Numbered from the stretch's first letter, positions 1 through 6,874 are shown. The stretch: DNA of 17,233 nt from Nitrososphaerota archaeon (GCA_029784825.1 JAFMAU010000037.1:1-17233); one strand, 5' to 3'. Notes: generated by a model from the letters alone, not told the origin. Made by a program: numbers and translations.

Positions 1-861
1 TTCGTCGATACGGCGAACGTCTACCACGGACGGATGCAGAGTTCCAATCCGAAGCACGCCGGAAATTCTGAGAAGGTTCTGGGGCAGGTGCTCAAGGGAT
101 ACGACAGGGACTCGCTGGTGCTGGCAACGAAGGTCCGCGGCGCTCTGGCGAGCTGGCCGAACGGGGAGGGGCTCTCGCGGAAGCACATCCTATGGCAGGC
201 GCGCGAATCCCTGGAGAGGCTTCAGACAGACTATATCGACCTCTATCAGATTCATTGGCCCGACCCAGACACCCCAAAGATCGAGACGCTGCGGGCGCTC
301 AACCATCTGGTGGATGAGGGCCGAGTCAGGTACATCGGATCAAGCAACCATTCGGCCGCTGAGAACGAGGAGTTCATGCAGGGTGCGAGGGACCACGGAC
401 TCGAGGGCTTTGCGACCCTTCAGGAGCTCTACAACCTGCTGGAGCGAGGGTTCGAAAGGAACACGCTGCCGGTGGCCAGGAAGTACGGCTTCAGCGTTCT
501 CGCGTATTCACCCATCGCCCAGGGGGTCCTGTCTGGGAAATATCTCGGCGGCGTCAGAAAGGGGACCAGGGCGAGTTACGCCAAAGACATCTCGAAGAAC
601 TACTTCAACAAGGGAACCGAGGAGGCGGTCAGCGGTCTGCGCGAAATGGCCGCGCAGAAGGGCGTCACCCTGCCGCAGCTTGCCCTCGCCTGGCTCCTGC
701 ACAAACAGGAAGATCTGGGAATCTCCATAATCCCACTGCTGGGGGTCACCAGCGCGAAGTACCTGGAGGACAGCCTGGGCTCTCTGGACGTCAAGCTCAC
801 ATCTGACGAGATGAGGCAGGCCGAGCAGATGGCAGGAAACGCGAACGTCCTGCCCTGGTGA
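1..861 (+). CDS. Aldo/keto reductase, 5'-truncated by the window edge
   Basis: The reading frame is open from base 1, so the true start lies upstream; the first ATG at 34 is internal because essential residues precede it. An NAD(P)H-dependent oxidoreductase of the TIM-barrel AKR superfamily, expected to be cytosolic and to reduce aldehydes or ketones. Visible residues 1-8 (FVDTANVY) carry the catalytic Asp3 and Tyr8. Lys44 (LATKVRG) and His85 (LYQIHWPDP) complete the Asp-Tyr-Lys-His tetrad. Later segments typical of the family are GSSNHS after the substrate loop and YSPIAQGVLSGKY. The C-terminus (SLGSLDVKLTSDEM) is the usual end, so only about 50 N-terminal residues are missing. Substrate cannot be told from sequence. 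The next gene has its own promoter, so no operon link downstream. Confidence 0.93.
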   Translation, partial: FVDTANVYHGRMQSSNPKHAGNSEKVLGQVLKGYDRDSLVLATKVRGALASWPNGEGLSRKHILWQARESLERLQTDYIDLYQIHWPDPDTPKIETLRALNHLVDEGRVRYIGSSNHSAAENEEFMQGARDHGLEGFATLQELYNLLERGFERNTLPVARKYGFSVLAYSPIAQGVLSGKYLGGVRKGTRASYAKDISKNYFNKGTEEAVSGLREMAAQKGVTLPQLALAWLLHKQEDLGISIIPLLGVTSAKYLEDSLGSLDVKLTSDEMRQAEQMAGNANVLPW

Positions 862-909
862 CAAGCCCGGGGGTGCCCGAGCGGATCTGCTCTATCGGCT
901 CCACGGTGC

Positions 910-919
910 TTTTTCTATG
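910..919 (+). promoter_or_regulatory. TATA-like box of the membrane protein unit
   Basis: The T-rich stretch tttttcta is centred about 26 bases before the GTG at 940, where a leaderless archaeal transcript would begin. The spacing supports GTG 940 as the real start. Inferred from position and composition only. Confidence 0.5.
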
Positions 920-939
920 ACCGCTCCCCCACCTCAGCC

Positions 940-1530
940 GTGGCGCAGAGCCCTCCACCGGACAAGGCACCATCGCCTGGACTCCCCCCATACACAAGGA
1001 CCCTCCTGAAGTGGAGCTTCGCGGTGGGCATCATCCCTCCGGTCGCCCTTGTCGCGGCCCTTGCGCTGAAGAGCCTCTACATGCTCGACTACGTGCATGT
1101 ACTTACAGGAGGGACCTGGACCGGCTTCGACCTGTACACCGGTCTGGTACTGTCACGCATCCTAAAGTCGTTGGACGTCCCCGCCAGGGTGGAGGTCGCG
1201 AAGAGGCTCACTCCGACTACGTTCTTCATAATCCCGTCTCTCGCCGCGGTGGCCATAACCGCAGGGATCTATCTTGCCCAGACGCTCGGAGTGTTCAGCC
1301 TGACCAACCCATGGATCCTCGCCGCTGGGGTCATAGTGGTGATCCTCACCGCTCAGGGGTTCGGTATCTTCCTCCCCAACGGGGTGCGGATATTCCTCGA
1401 GCTGGCGAAGGCAAAGCCCGACCTGGCGCTGATATCGAAGCTGACCATGAGGAACGTCCGCCTTGCGGCCAGCCAGGCGGTGTTCCAGATCCTGATCATA
1501 TTGGTGATGGCTCACCTTGCGGTGCAATAG
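940..1530 (+). CDS. Multi-pass membrane protein (DUF2269/CopD-like topology)
   Basis: A 196-residue integral membrane protein of uncertain function. After a proline-rich N-terminus (residues 1-20), hydrophobic segments lie at about 27-47, 50-73, 91-117, 124-150 and 176-194, giving about five helices. Segment 48-64 (MLDYVHVLTGGTWTGFD) has the His plus Gly-Trp-Gly pattern seen in DUF2269 and CopD-like proteins, where such histidines may bind haem or metal; His53 is the candidate here. Starts with GTG, chosen from the TATA-like box 26 bases upstream and the absence of an in-frame ATG before the first helix. The stop codon abuts the ATG of the next small membrane protein, so the two are very likely co-translated and may form a complex. 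The family assignment is tentative; the membrane nature is clear. Confidence 0.8.
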   Translation: MAQSPPPDKAPSPGLPPYTRTLLKWSFAVGIIPPVALVAALALKSLYMLDYVHVLTGGTWTGFDLYTGLVLSRILKSLDVPARVEVAKRLTPTTFFIIPSLAAVAITAGIYLAQTLGVFSLTNPWILAAGVIVVILTAQGFGIFLPNGVRIFLELAKAKPDLALISKLTMRNVRLAASQAVFQILIILVMAHLAVQ

Positions 1531-1728
1531 ATGAACACGAGCGCGCTCGTGGCAATCGCCTTGCTAGCCGGAGCACTGCTCGTTGTCTTCGGGTTCCTGT
1601 ACAGGATGGCCGCAGAGAGCCACGCGAAGGGGGAGTTGGCCTACGACGGGATCCTGATACTTCGGTGGGCGTTGCTGGGACAGCTGATCATCTTCGCGGT
1701 GCTCACCATCACTGCCTTCCTGACCTGA
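1531..1728 (+). CDS. Small two-helix membrane protein
   Basis: A 65-residue protein with two strongly hydrophobic segments, about residues 4-24 (ALVAIALLAGALLVVFGFL) and 44-63 (ILRWALLGQLIIFAVLTI). They are joined by a polar loop containing AAESHAKGELAYDG. Its ATG follows directly after the stop codon of the preceding membrane protein (no gap), which implies translational coupling and a shared complex. I do not recognise a family. Size and topology suit a small accessory subunit of a membrane complex, but that is inference. Confidence 0.75.
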   Translation: MNTSALVAIALLAGALLVVFGFLYRMAAESHAKGELAYDGILILRWALLGQLIIFAVLTITAFLT

Positions 1729-1889
1729 CCGACCGCGAGAGGTGGCGACCGCCCTACTCTTCGGCAACAGCGCATGGTGGCCTGGGTTCCCATTCAGGAC
1801 GAGGCATCCCATCGACCACTCCCTTCGGCATCCAAAGGCCGCTGCCCAGGGGAGCTTCTTATCACGGGCCATGTCCGCTCCCGCCTATC
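1729..1889. other. Intergenic region before the SRPBCC gene
   Basis: About 160 bases with no convincing gene; the short open frames here are shadows without family motifs. The stretch cttcttatca at 1855-1864, about 30 bases before the ATG at 1890, is a plausible TATA-like element for the next gene. Confidence 0.4.
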
Positions 1890-2312
1890 ATGCGCTTCGA
1901 AGCGTCCGTCCTGGTCAAAGCCTCCAGGGACAAGGTATACTCGGCCTATGCTGACTTCGAGGCGATGCCGAGATGGTCAAGACGAGCTGTGAAGGTGACG
2001 AGCGTAGCGACGGAAGGAAACACCGCCCGCCTTGAAACTGCCCCGTCGGGAGGAGGCCGGAGGCACGTCACAGAAATGAAGCTCTTCCCTCCCGACAAGG
2101 CCGAGTCCGAGAGCGCGACCAGGTTCACGAAGAACCACAGCGCGGTGACGTTCGAAACCGTCCCAGGAGGGACACGGGTGACGGCGTCTCTGGAGGTGGA
2201 TTTCAAGGGACGCTGGGGGTGGGTCATGAAGCCCATGGGGAAGGCCGAGGCCGAGGCGTCGGCTTTGGCTGAGCTGATTGCGTTCGCCAAATACGTGGAA
2301 AGCATACCATGA
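1890..2312 (+). CDS. SRPBCC/START-like domain protein (polyketide cyclase-type fold)
   Basis: A 140-residue single-domain protein. The N-terminal pattern FEASVLVKASRDKVYSAYAD followed by MPRWSRRAVKV is the classic first strand, helix and 'W' loop of the SRPBCC (Bet v1-like) fold. A central strand pair ends in TRVTASLEVDFKGRWG, and a C-terminal helix (KAEAEASALAELIAFAKYVES) closes the hydrophobic cavity. Such proteins bind lipids, polyketides or other hydrophobic ligands; the ligand cannot be predicted. The frame stays open far upstream, but coding resemblance begins at ATG 1890, where a TATA-like box sits about 30 bases before. The next gene's reading frame overlaps only if an unlikely early start is used. 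Confidence 0.85.
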   Translation: MRFEASVLVKASRDKVYSAYADFEAMPRWSRRAVKVTSVATEGNTARLETAPSGGGRRHVTEMKLFPPDKAESESATRFTKNHSAVTFETVPGGTRVTASLEVDFKGRWGWVMKPMGKAEAEASALAELIAFAKYVESIP

Positions 2313-2359
2313 TGAGCGCCAGGCACGCGCCTCCCTCCTACGCCCCGGGACCAGAGTAC

Positions 2360-2370
2360 ACTCTTATGGG
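2360..2370 (+). promoter_or_regulatory. TATA-like box of the squalene-cyclase-like gene
   Basis: ctcttatggg is centred about 27 bases before ATG 2392. This fits a leaderless transcript and favours that ATG over the earlier in-frame ATG at 2278, which would overlap the SRPBCC gene. Confidence 0.45.
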
Positions 2371-2391
2371 CCCGTATGTGATCTGACAACT

Positions 2392-3351
2392 ATGAAGAGC
2401 GTAACCGAGTGGCTGCTCGAGCCGTCGCAGCCAGCCGTCAGATACCTGACGATGAAGGGTCTTACGGAGGACGCGAGCCGTGGAGAGGTCGCTGAAGCGA
2501 AAGCGGAGGTAACCTCCAGGGGATGGGCGGCCGAGATTCTTTCGCAGCAGAAGCCCGGCGGCAACTGGCTCGACAAGGAGGATGGCCTCTACGTGCCGAA
2601 ATATACTTCGACCAACTGGATGCTCCTCACGCTTTCCGACCTCGGGGTCACAAGGGAAGACCACCGCATCGCCAAGGCCTGCTCACTCTGGATGGACACA
2701 TATTCCCGAGCCGACGGAGGGTTCGACACTCCTGGGGCAGAGAGCAGCGAGCACTGCCTTACAGGGAACACAGCCAGGGCACTCGTCAAGTTTGGGTATG
2801 TGGACGAGCCGAGAGTGAAGAGCGCCTTCGACCTCCTGGCGAAGACCCAGACTGCGAGCGGTGGGTGGCACTGCCGGGGAAAGAGTGCTACGATCGACGC
2901 CTGGGAGGGGTTGAGCGCTTTCGCCGTCTATCCCAGACAAAAGTGGTCAAGGAGCATGAAGGCGGCTGTCGAGCGGGGGTGCGAGTTCTATCTAGAGCGC
3001 AGGTTGTTCAGACAGGGCGCCAGCTACGAACCCTGGCTCCGCTTCCACTTCCCCTACCACTACTACTACGACGTCCTTGTCGGTTTGGACTTTCTGACCG
3101 CCCTCGGCTATGCCGGAGACAGGCGGATGAGGCCCGCCCTCTCGCTCCTCAGGGAGAAGCGGCGGGAGGACGGCCGCTGGAATCTGGACGCGGTTCACCC
3201 TGACTTCGACAACGGCGGCAAGTGGCCTGGCTGGTGGAAGCGGTATCGCAGCAGCTTCCACCCCTTCGCTCTTGAGCAGGCCGGCCATCCGAGCAAGATG
3301 ATAACCCTCAGAGCTCTGACCGTGCTGAAGAGGGTCGAGTCCGCCTCGTAG
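2392..3351 (+). CDS. Prenyltransferase/squalene-cyclase-like alpha/alpha-toroid protein
   Basis: A 319-residue protein of the terpenoid cyclase/protein prenyltransferase toroid superfamily. It begins MKSVTEWLLEPSQPAVRYLT, the usual N-terminus of a widespread uncharacterised family. QW-like repeats follow: QKPGGNWL, ADGGFDTP, ASGGWHCRG and EDGRWNLD, spaced roughly 60-80 residues apart. The conserved pocket segment EHCLTGNTARAL is present, as is the later His/Tyr-rich stretch FHFPYHYYYD. No squalene-cyclase DxDD motif is visible, so terpene cyclisation should not be assumed. Homologues are sometimes carried in databases under the misleading name 'nitrogen fixation protein NifH'; nothing here is nitrogenase-like. 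Start chosen at ATG 2392 because the family N-terminus begins there. Monocistronic and convergent with the VOC gene. Confidence 0.85.
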   Translation: MKSVTEWLLEPSQPAVRYLTMKGLTEDASRGEVAEAKAEVTSRGWAAEILSQQKPGGNWLDKEDGLYVPKYTSTNWMLLTLSDLGVTREDHRIAKACSLWMDTYSRADGGFDTPGAESSEHCLTGNTARALVKFGYVDEPRVKSAFDLLAKTQTASGGWHCRGKSATIDAWEGLSAFAVYPRQKWSRSMKAAVERGCEFYLERRLFRQGASYEPWLRFHFPYHYYYDVLVGLDFLTALGYAGDRRMRPALSLLREKRREDGRWNLDAVHPDFDNGGKWPGWWKRYRSSFHPFALEQAGHPSKMITLRALTVLKRVESAS

Positions 3352-3415
3352 CTCGGCCAGAGAAAGGAGCAACTCCAGCGGCCGAATCCAGCCTCTACCG
3401 CTCGCTCGAGTGGGG

Positions 3416-3757
3416 CTACTCGGGATTGAGCCAGATTATGTTCCCGTCAGGATCTTCCAGCTGCGCGAACGGGCCCCACCCTTCGTCCTTCGGAGGGTGG
3501 ATGAACTTCACACCCTTCGATTTCAGCTCCCTGTACGTTTCGTCCAGGTTCTTCGTGCCCAGTGCGATGCCTGTGTTTCCCTTCTCAGGCTCCTCGCTTT
3601 CGCAGATATGCAGGACAGTCTTGGAGCCCTTGGGGGCGACTGTGATCCAGTGTCCCTTGGTGTCTCTGGGCTCGAGCCCGAGCACCTCCGTGTACCATTT
3701 CAGAGACTTCTTCGCATCCGTTACTACGATGGCGACGTCGATGATTCCTGTTATCAT
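3416..3757 (-). CDS. VOC (glyoxalase/bleomycin resistance) superfamily protein
   Basis: A 113-residue protein made of two beta-alpha-beta-beta-beta modules: residues 1-50 (IDVAIVVTDAKKSLKWYTEV then LGLEP) and about 60-113 (NTGIALGTKNLDETYRELK and LEDPDGNIIWLNPE). This is the vicinal oxygen chelate fold. The usual first metal ligand (His in 'HVAI') is Asp7 here and the second-module His is also absent; only the late Glu of LEDPDGN is standard. It may therefore bind a ligand or use another metal site and is not safely a glyoxalase. A TATA-like box lies 27 bases upstream of the ATG. It converges with the toroid-protein gene. Confidence 0.88.
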   Translation of the reverse strand: MITGIIDVAIVVTDAKKSLKWYTEVLGLEPRDTKGHWITVAPKGSKTVLHICESEEPEKGNTGIALGTKNLDETYRELKSKGVKFIHPPKDEGWGPFAQLEDPDGNIIWLNPE

Positions 3758-3778
3758 TGACTTCTCACTCTATCGCTG

Positions 3779-3789
3779 AAAGATAAAGC
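3779..3789 (-). promoter_or_regulatory. TATA-like box of the VOC gene
   Basis: Read on the minus strand, gctttatcttt is centred 27 bases before ATG 3757. It is one of the clearest boxes in the window and implies a leaderless mRNA. Confidence 0.6.
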
Positions 3790-3878
3790 CTCCTTTCCAG
3801 ATGCGGCAGTTGTCCATCAGCCGTGACCAAAAGCTGACAAGCATCCAAGGTGCTTCGGCGAGACAGCCGTAACAGGGC

Positions 3879-4421
3879 TTAGAACTTGAACCCGGCGTTC
3901 TCGAGCACTTCGTCGTGCGAGCGGGCAATGTCCTGCCTCGGCGTCAGCTTCGTGTCGACGTAACGAAGCTCGGTCCACGCTTCATGCGCAGGAGGCCTAC
4001 CGTCCGGAGCCTCCCCTCTGAAGATGAATTCAAAGTCCCAATGCGTCGTGAGCGCGGGGAACCTCTTCGGGGTGCCTGTCTCGGCGACGACGGTGGGCCC
4101 GGAGAGCTGGATGTCCATGCCCAGCTGTTCCTTCAGGACCCTCTTCGCCGCTTCCTGTGGGGACTCGAAGAGCATAAGATGGGAAGACGGCAGCATCCAC
4201 TCTGCGCTATGGGTCTTGGCACGGCCTGGGTCGAGGGCGCCGATGTGGTCCCAGGGTGCCTCGGGGTTGAGATGCCCCATGAGGACTCGGCCTTCACTGT
4301 CGGTGACGATGACGAAGGAAGACAGGCAAAACCCGTTCTCCGGGATCTCCGTGGTGTAGACAGAGACATCCACCTTCGCGGAGGGTCGGGCGAACCTGCA
4401 GAACCGTCTGTCTGTGGTCAT
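3879..4421 (-). CDS. Divergent Nudix-fold protein
   Basis: A 180-residue protein. Strand FCLSSFVIVTDSEGRVLMGH (31-50) is followed by a Nudix-box-like helix at residues 80-102 (S80 to G101-M102). Against the consensus GX5EX7REUXEEXGU, Glu86, Arg94, Glu98 and Gly101 are kept. The first Gly is Ser80, the Glu after Arg is Val95 and the second Glu of the EE pair is Gln99. Val95 and Gln99 replace residues that normally hold the catalytic metal, so hydrolase activity is doubtful; binding of a nucleotide-like ligand is possible. Its ATG overlaps the stop of the HExxH gene by four bases (ATGA), so it is the last gene of the cysS operon. The fold assignment is good, the function open. Confidence 0.75.
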   Translation of the reverse strand: MTTDRRFCRFARPSAKVDVSVYTTEIPENGFCLSSFVIVTDSEGRVLMGHLNPEAPWDHIGALDPGRAKTHSAEWMLPSSHLMLFESPQEAAKRVLKEQLGMDIQLSGPTVVAETGTPKRFPALTTHWDFEFIFRGEAPDGRPPAHEAWTELRYVDTKLTPRQDIARSHDEVLENAGFKF

Positions 4422-4924
4422 CGCTTTGCCTTTACACCGACGTTCTTCAAGAACCTATCGAAGACCTCTTCCGAAATCCACTCCACTCTCAGGTACTGGG
4501 CGACCTGTCCCTCGTCCATCCCGAGCCTCCGCGCTTCCTTCACAGCCACCTTGTAAGCCTCGACCTCCGTCGGCCTGTCGACATATTCGTAACTCCTGTC
4601 CCACAGCTCTTTCCCTTCCCGGTGCTGGCGAATGTGGACCAGTTCGTGTATCACGTCCAGATAGACGTCTATCTCGGCGCCTTCCCTGAGGTATTTCGCG
4701 TTCACCACTATGGATCCCTTGCCGTCATCTATCTTCATGTACCCATGACCGCCGACGATGTCTACAGAAAGCCCCCCGAGGACGTCCTTCGTCCCGCTTC
4801 CGAAGATGGACTTTACGGCTCCGACCCGCTCGAATCCGCCGAAAACGCTCATGAACGGGTGCGTGCCGATCGACGACTTCCTTTCTATGCTGACGCCGAG
4901 GTCCACTCTGAAAACCAACCGCAA
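4418..4924 (-). CDS. Small HExxH zinc metalloprotease-like protein
   Basis: A 168-residue soluble protein with a zinc-binding helix HELVHIRQH at residues 93-101 (His93, Glu94, His97). A downstream helix around RPTEVEAYKVA (118-127) has Glu120 or Glu122 as the likely third ligand, as in gluzincins. The N-terminal half is beta-rich (GGLSVDIVGGHGYMKI) and there is no signal peptide, so it should be cytosolic. I know no named family for it; peptidase activity is inferred from the motif. No in-frame ATG exists before residue 25. TTG 4924 is the first possible start, four bases after the GNAT stop, and TTG 4918 or GTG 4906 are alternatives. Its end overlaps the Nudix start (ATGA). Confidence 0.78.
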   Translation of the reverse strand: MRLVFRVDLGVSIERKSSIGTHPFMSVFGGFERVGAVKSIFGSGTKDVLGGLSVDIVGGHGYMKIDDGKGSIVVNAKYLREGAEIDVYLDVIHELVHIRQHREGKELWDRSYEYVDRPTEVEAYKVAVKEARRLGMDEGQVAQYLRVEWISEEVFDRFLKNVGVKAKR

Positions 4925-4928
4925 CTCT

Positions 4929-5666
4929 TCATTTTAGCCTTTTTTCGAGGACGACCTTGTCGTACATCGGTTCGAACCCGTTGTCGAGATAGAGCTGGAT
5001 GGCACCCTCGGACGCCAGGGTCTGCAGGACGAGCGACCTCCCCTCGTTCTCAGCGACCTGCCGGGCCTTCGCGAGCAGAGCCGTCGCAATCCCCTGCCTC
5101 CTATGCTCGGGGAGGGTCCCGACGCAGTACACTCCGAGCACCCCCCGCGTCCTGAAGAGCGCGATCACCCCCGCCGTTTCGCCCCCCGCCCTTCGCTCGA
5201 GGAGCGTTGCAGCCCTGTCTTTCAGAATGGAAGCGACGATGGGTTCCACAGTCCCTGTGAGCTCCTCGTCCCCGTAGAAGGACCTGAGATAGGCGGCAGT
5301 CCAGCTCCCCGGAGACGCGCGCACGGTCCCGCGCTCGTCCCCGACTTCCTTGGTCGGTCCCTTCGAAACGAGGACGTTCATCCTGTCCACCTGCATATAC
5401 CCCGACGAGCGCAGCAGGTCCAGGCTCGCGCATGATGCGAAGGCGACGAACGTTGTGCTCATCCCTGAACCTCCGAAGTATCTTTCGGCCCACTCAGCGG
5501 TCCCGGCCGTCCCGCGGCAGGTGAGGGCTCCGGCTCTGTTGAAGAACGGCTCCCTGAGCGCGTCCGACGACAGCAGGTAACCGTCGCCGCGCCTCACGAG
5601 CCTGGCCCACCTGGACCACCAGCTCACTTCGTTGAGCTCGACCGCTCTTCTCTCAGGCACCCTCAA
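4929..5666 (-). CDS. GNAT-family N-acetyltransferase, probably tandem-domain
   Basis: A 245-residue acyl-CoA-dependent acetyltransferase. The C-terminal GNAT domain (about 112-245) has the motif A strand and pyrophosphate loop YCVGTLPEHRRQGIATALL, with R190-Q191-G192-I193-A194 as the CoA-binding R/Q-x-x-G-x-A. It also has the late motif B segment AIQLYLDNGFEPMYDKVVLEK (residues 222 on). The N-terminal 100 residues (EPFFNRAG then FASCASLDLLRSSGYMQVD) look like a degenerate first GNAT half, as in tandem GNATs. Substrate unknown. Start is TTG 5666 or GTG 5660; either overlaps the end of cysS (stop at 5653-5655), so translation is coupled to the synthetase. Expected to be cytosolic. Confidence 0.85.
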   Translation of the reverse strand: MRVPERRAVELNEVSWWSRWARLVRRGDGYLLSSDALREPFFNRAGALTCRGTAGTAEWAERYFGGSGMSTTFVAFASCASLDLLRSSGYMQVDRMNVLVSKGPTKEVGDERGTVRASPGSWTAAYLRSFYGDEELTGTVEPIVASILKDRAATLLERRAGGETAGVIALFRTRGVLGVYCVGTLPEHRRQGIATALLAKARQVAENEGRSLVLQTLASEGAIQLYLDNGFEPMYDKVVLEKRLK

Positions 5667-6834
5667 GCAAGTCGACCCCCAGCGTCTTCATCCCGGCGAT
5701 GGCAGGCGCAGCCATCCTCCTGGCCCTGTCCCTGTCTCCTACCTTCGACGCGGCCTTCAGCGTGGCTTCCGCCCACTTCAGCGCCTTCGGGGTGTCGAAG
5801 TCGTCATCCAGCGCCCGTCCGAAAGCGCCCAGAGTCGATCCGTCCCGCTCGGACGCTCCGACCTTCCTCGCAGCCTCTTTCATCCTCCGGAGCCTGCGGC
5901 GTGCCGCCCCGATGCCCGAGAGGCCCGCCTCCTTCCTGTAGTGGATGGAGAGGAAGAAGAACCTGATTTCAGCGGCGGAGAGCGACTTCATCGCCTCCTT
6001 GACCGTCACTGCGTTTCCGAGCGACTTTGACATCTTCTCGCCTCCCGTCTTTACCAGGTTGGTGTGCACCCAGTGAACGACGAAGGGGCGCACGCCGGTG
6101 AGCGACTCGGCCTGGGCTATCTCCGCTTCGTGGTGGGGGTAGATGAGCTCGTAGGCTCCTCCATGGATGTCGTACTGGGCGCCGAGCAGCGGGATGGTGA
6201 CCGCCGTGTCTTGTATGTGCCAGCCGGGCGAACCGAGCCCCCACGGGCTCGTCCACAGGCCATCGACGAGGACCTCGGGGCGCCAGAGCGCGAAGTCGTT
6301 GAGGTTCTTCTTCGCGGGGACGAGCTCCAGCGGCCTGAGCGCCAGGCCATTCTTCGTCAGATGCGAGAGGCGCCCCCAGCGGCCGAACTTGGCGGTGTCG
6401 AAGAAGACCCACCCGTCGGCCTGGTAGGCGAGTCCCTTGTCCAAAAGGACCGCAGTCTCTCTGATGGCCTCGTCGACATGAGGGGAGACCGGCTCGAACT
6501 TGCTGACGGTCTCGATGTTCAGGGAGCCCATGTCTGCGATGAGGGATTCGGTCATGCGCTTCGAGTATTCGATGGGGTCCTCGCCGGCGGCCTTGGCAGC
6601 CTGGCTGATCTTCTCGTCGATGTCGGTGATGTTCATCAGATAGAATACATCGTATCCGAGACGGCCAAGATATCTGGCCAGCGCGTCGAAGAAGATGTAG
6701 GTCCTAGCGTGCCCCAGGTGCATCCCCGACTGGACCGTCGGACCGCAGACGAACATGCTGACCCGGGGCGGGGCGAGCGGCCGGAACACTTCCTTCCTCC
6801 CGCTCATCGTGTTGAACAGCTTCAGCGCGCACAT
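5653..6834 (-). CDS. cysS: Cysteinyl-tRNA synthetase
   Basis: Class I synthetase charging tRNA-Cys with cysteine using ATP. The Rossmann core shows FVCGPTVQSGMHLGHART (28-45), with Cys30 and the HIGH signature as HLGH 39-42. NITDIDEKI follows at 68-76, and the KMSKS loop is KMSKSLGN at 267-274. SPGWHIQDT (202-210) and YPHHEAEIAQ (232-241) form the zinc region. His234 and Glu238 match E. coli ligands in position, but the usual Cys209 is Asp209. A helical DALR-type region covers about 300-390. With 393 residues it is shorter than the roughly 460-residue E. coli enzyme and appears to lack most of the C-terminal anticodon-binding domain. It heads the minus-strand operon, overlapping the GNAT gene, and diverges from the gene at 6900. 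Confidence 0.95.
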   Translation of the reverse strand: MCALKLFNTMSGRKEVFRPLAPPRVSMFVCGPTVQSGMHLGHARTYIFFDALARYLGRLGYDVFYLMNITDIDEKISQAAKAAGEDPIEYSKRMTESLIADMGSLNIETVSKFEPVSPHVDEAIRETAVLLDKGLAYQADGWVFFDTAKFGRWGRLSHLTKNGLALRPLELVPAKKNLNDFALWRPEVLVDGLWTSPWGLGSPGWHIQDTAVTIPLLGAQYDIHGGAYELIYPHHEAEIAQAESLTGVRPFVVHWVHTNLVKTGGEKMSKSLGNAVTVKEAMKSLSAAEIRFFFLSIHYRKEAGLSGIGAARRRLRRMKEAARKVGASERDGSTLGAFGRALDDDFDTPKALKWAEATLKAASKVGDRDRARRMAAPAIAGMKTLGVDLLEGA

Positions 6835-6857
6835 TCCTTGCGGGCAGTCGGGAACTG

Positions 6858-6874
6858 CTGGGTATTAGTTTTTG
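6858..6874. promoter_or_regulatory. Divergent promoter region between cysS and the 92-residue gene
   Basis: An A/T-rich patch in GC-rich DNA. On the plus strand tagttttt (6866-6873) lies about 28-30 bases before ATG 6900. On the minus strand taatac (6861-6866) lies about 29 bases before the cysS ATG at 6834. Both directions would give leaderless or near-leaderless transcripts from overlapping boxes, so the two units may compete for the basal factors. Confidence 0.45.

Noticed and set aside
1770..1800. T-loop-like stretch with a short stem (cctg...cagg), possible tRNA
   Set aside because: No GTTCRANNC consensus, acceptor stem or anticodon arm can be formed around it.
1011..1889. Upstream extension of the SRPBCC reading frame
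   Set aside because: The extension overlaps the two membrane protein genes in another frame and is low-complexity; the START-like fold begins at ATG 1890.
2278..2391. Earlier ATG for the toroid protein
   Set aside because: It would overlap the SRPBCC gene, the added residues are not family-like, and a TATA-like box fits ATG 2392.
4930..4932. ATGA overlap at the end of the GNAT gene as start of the HExxH gene
   Set aside because: The ATG is in a different frame from the HExxH protein, and a TAA stop lies just upstream of TTG 4924 in the proper frame.
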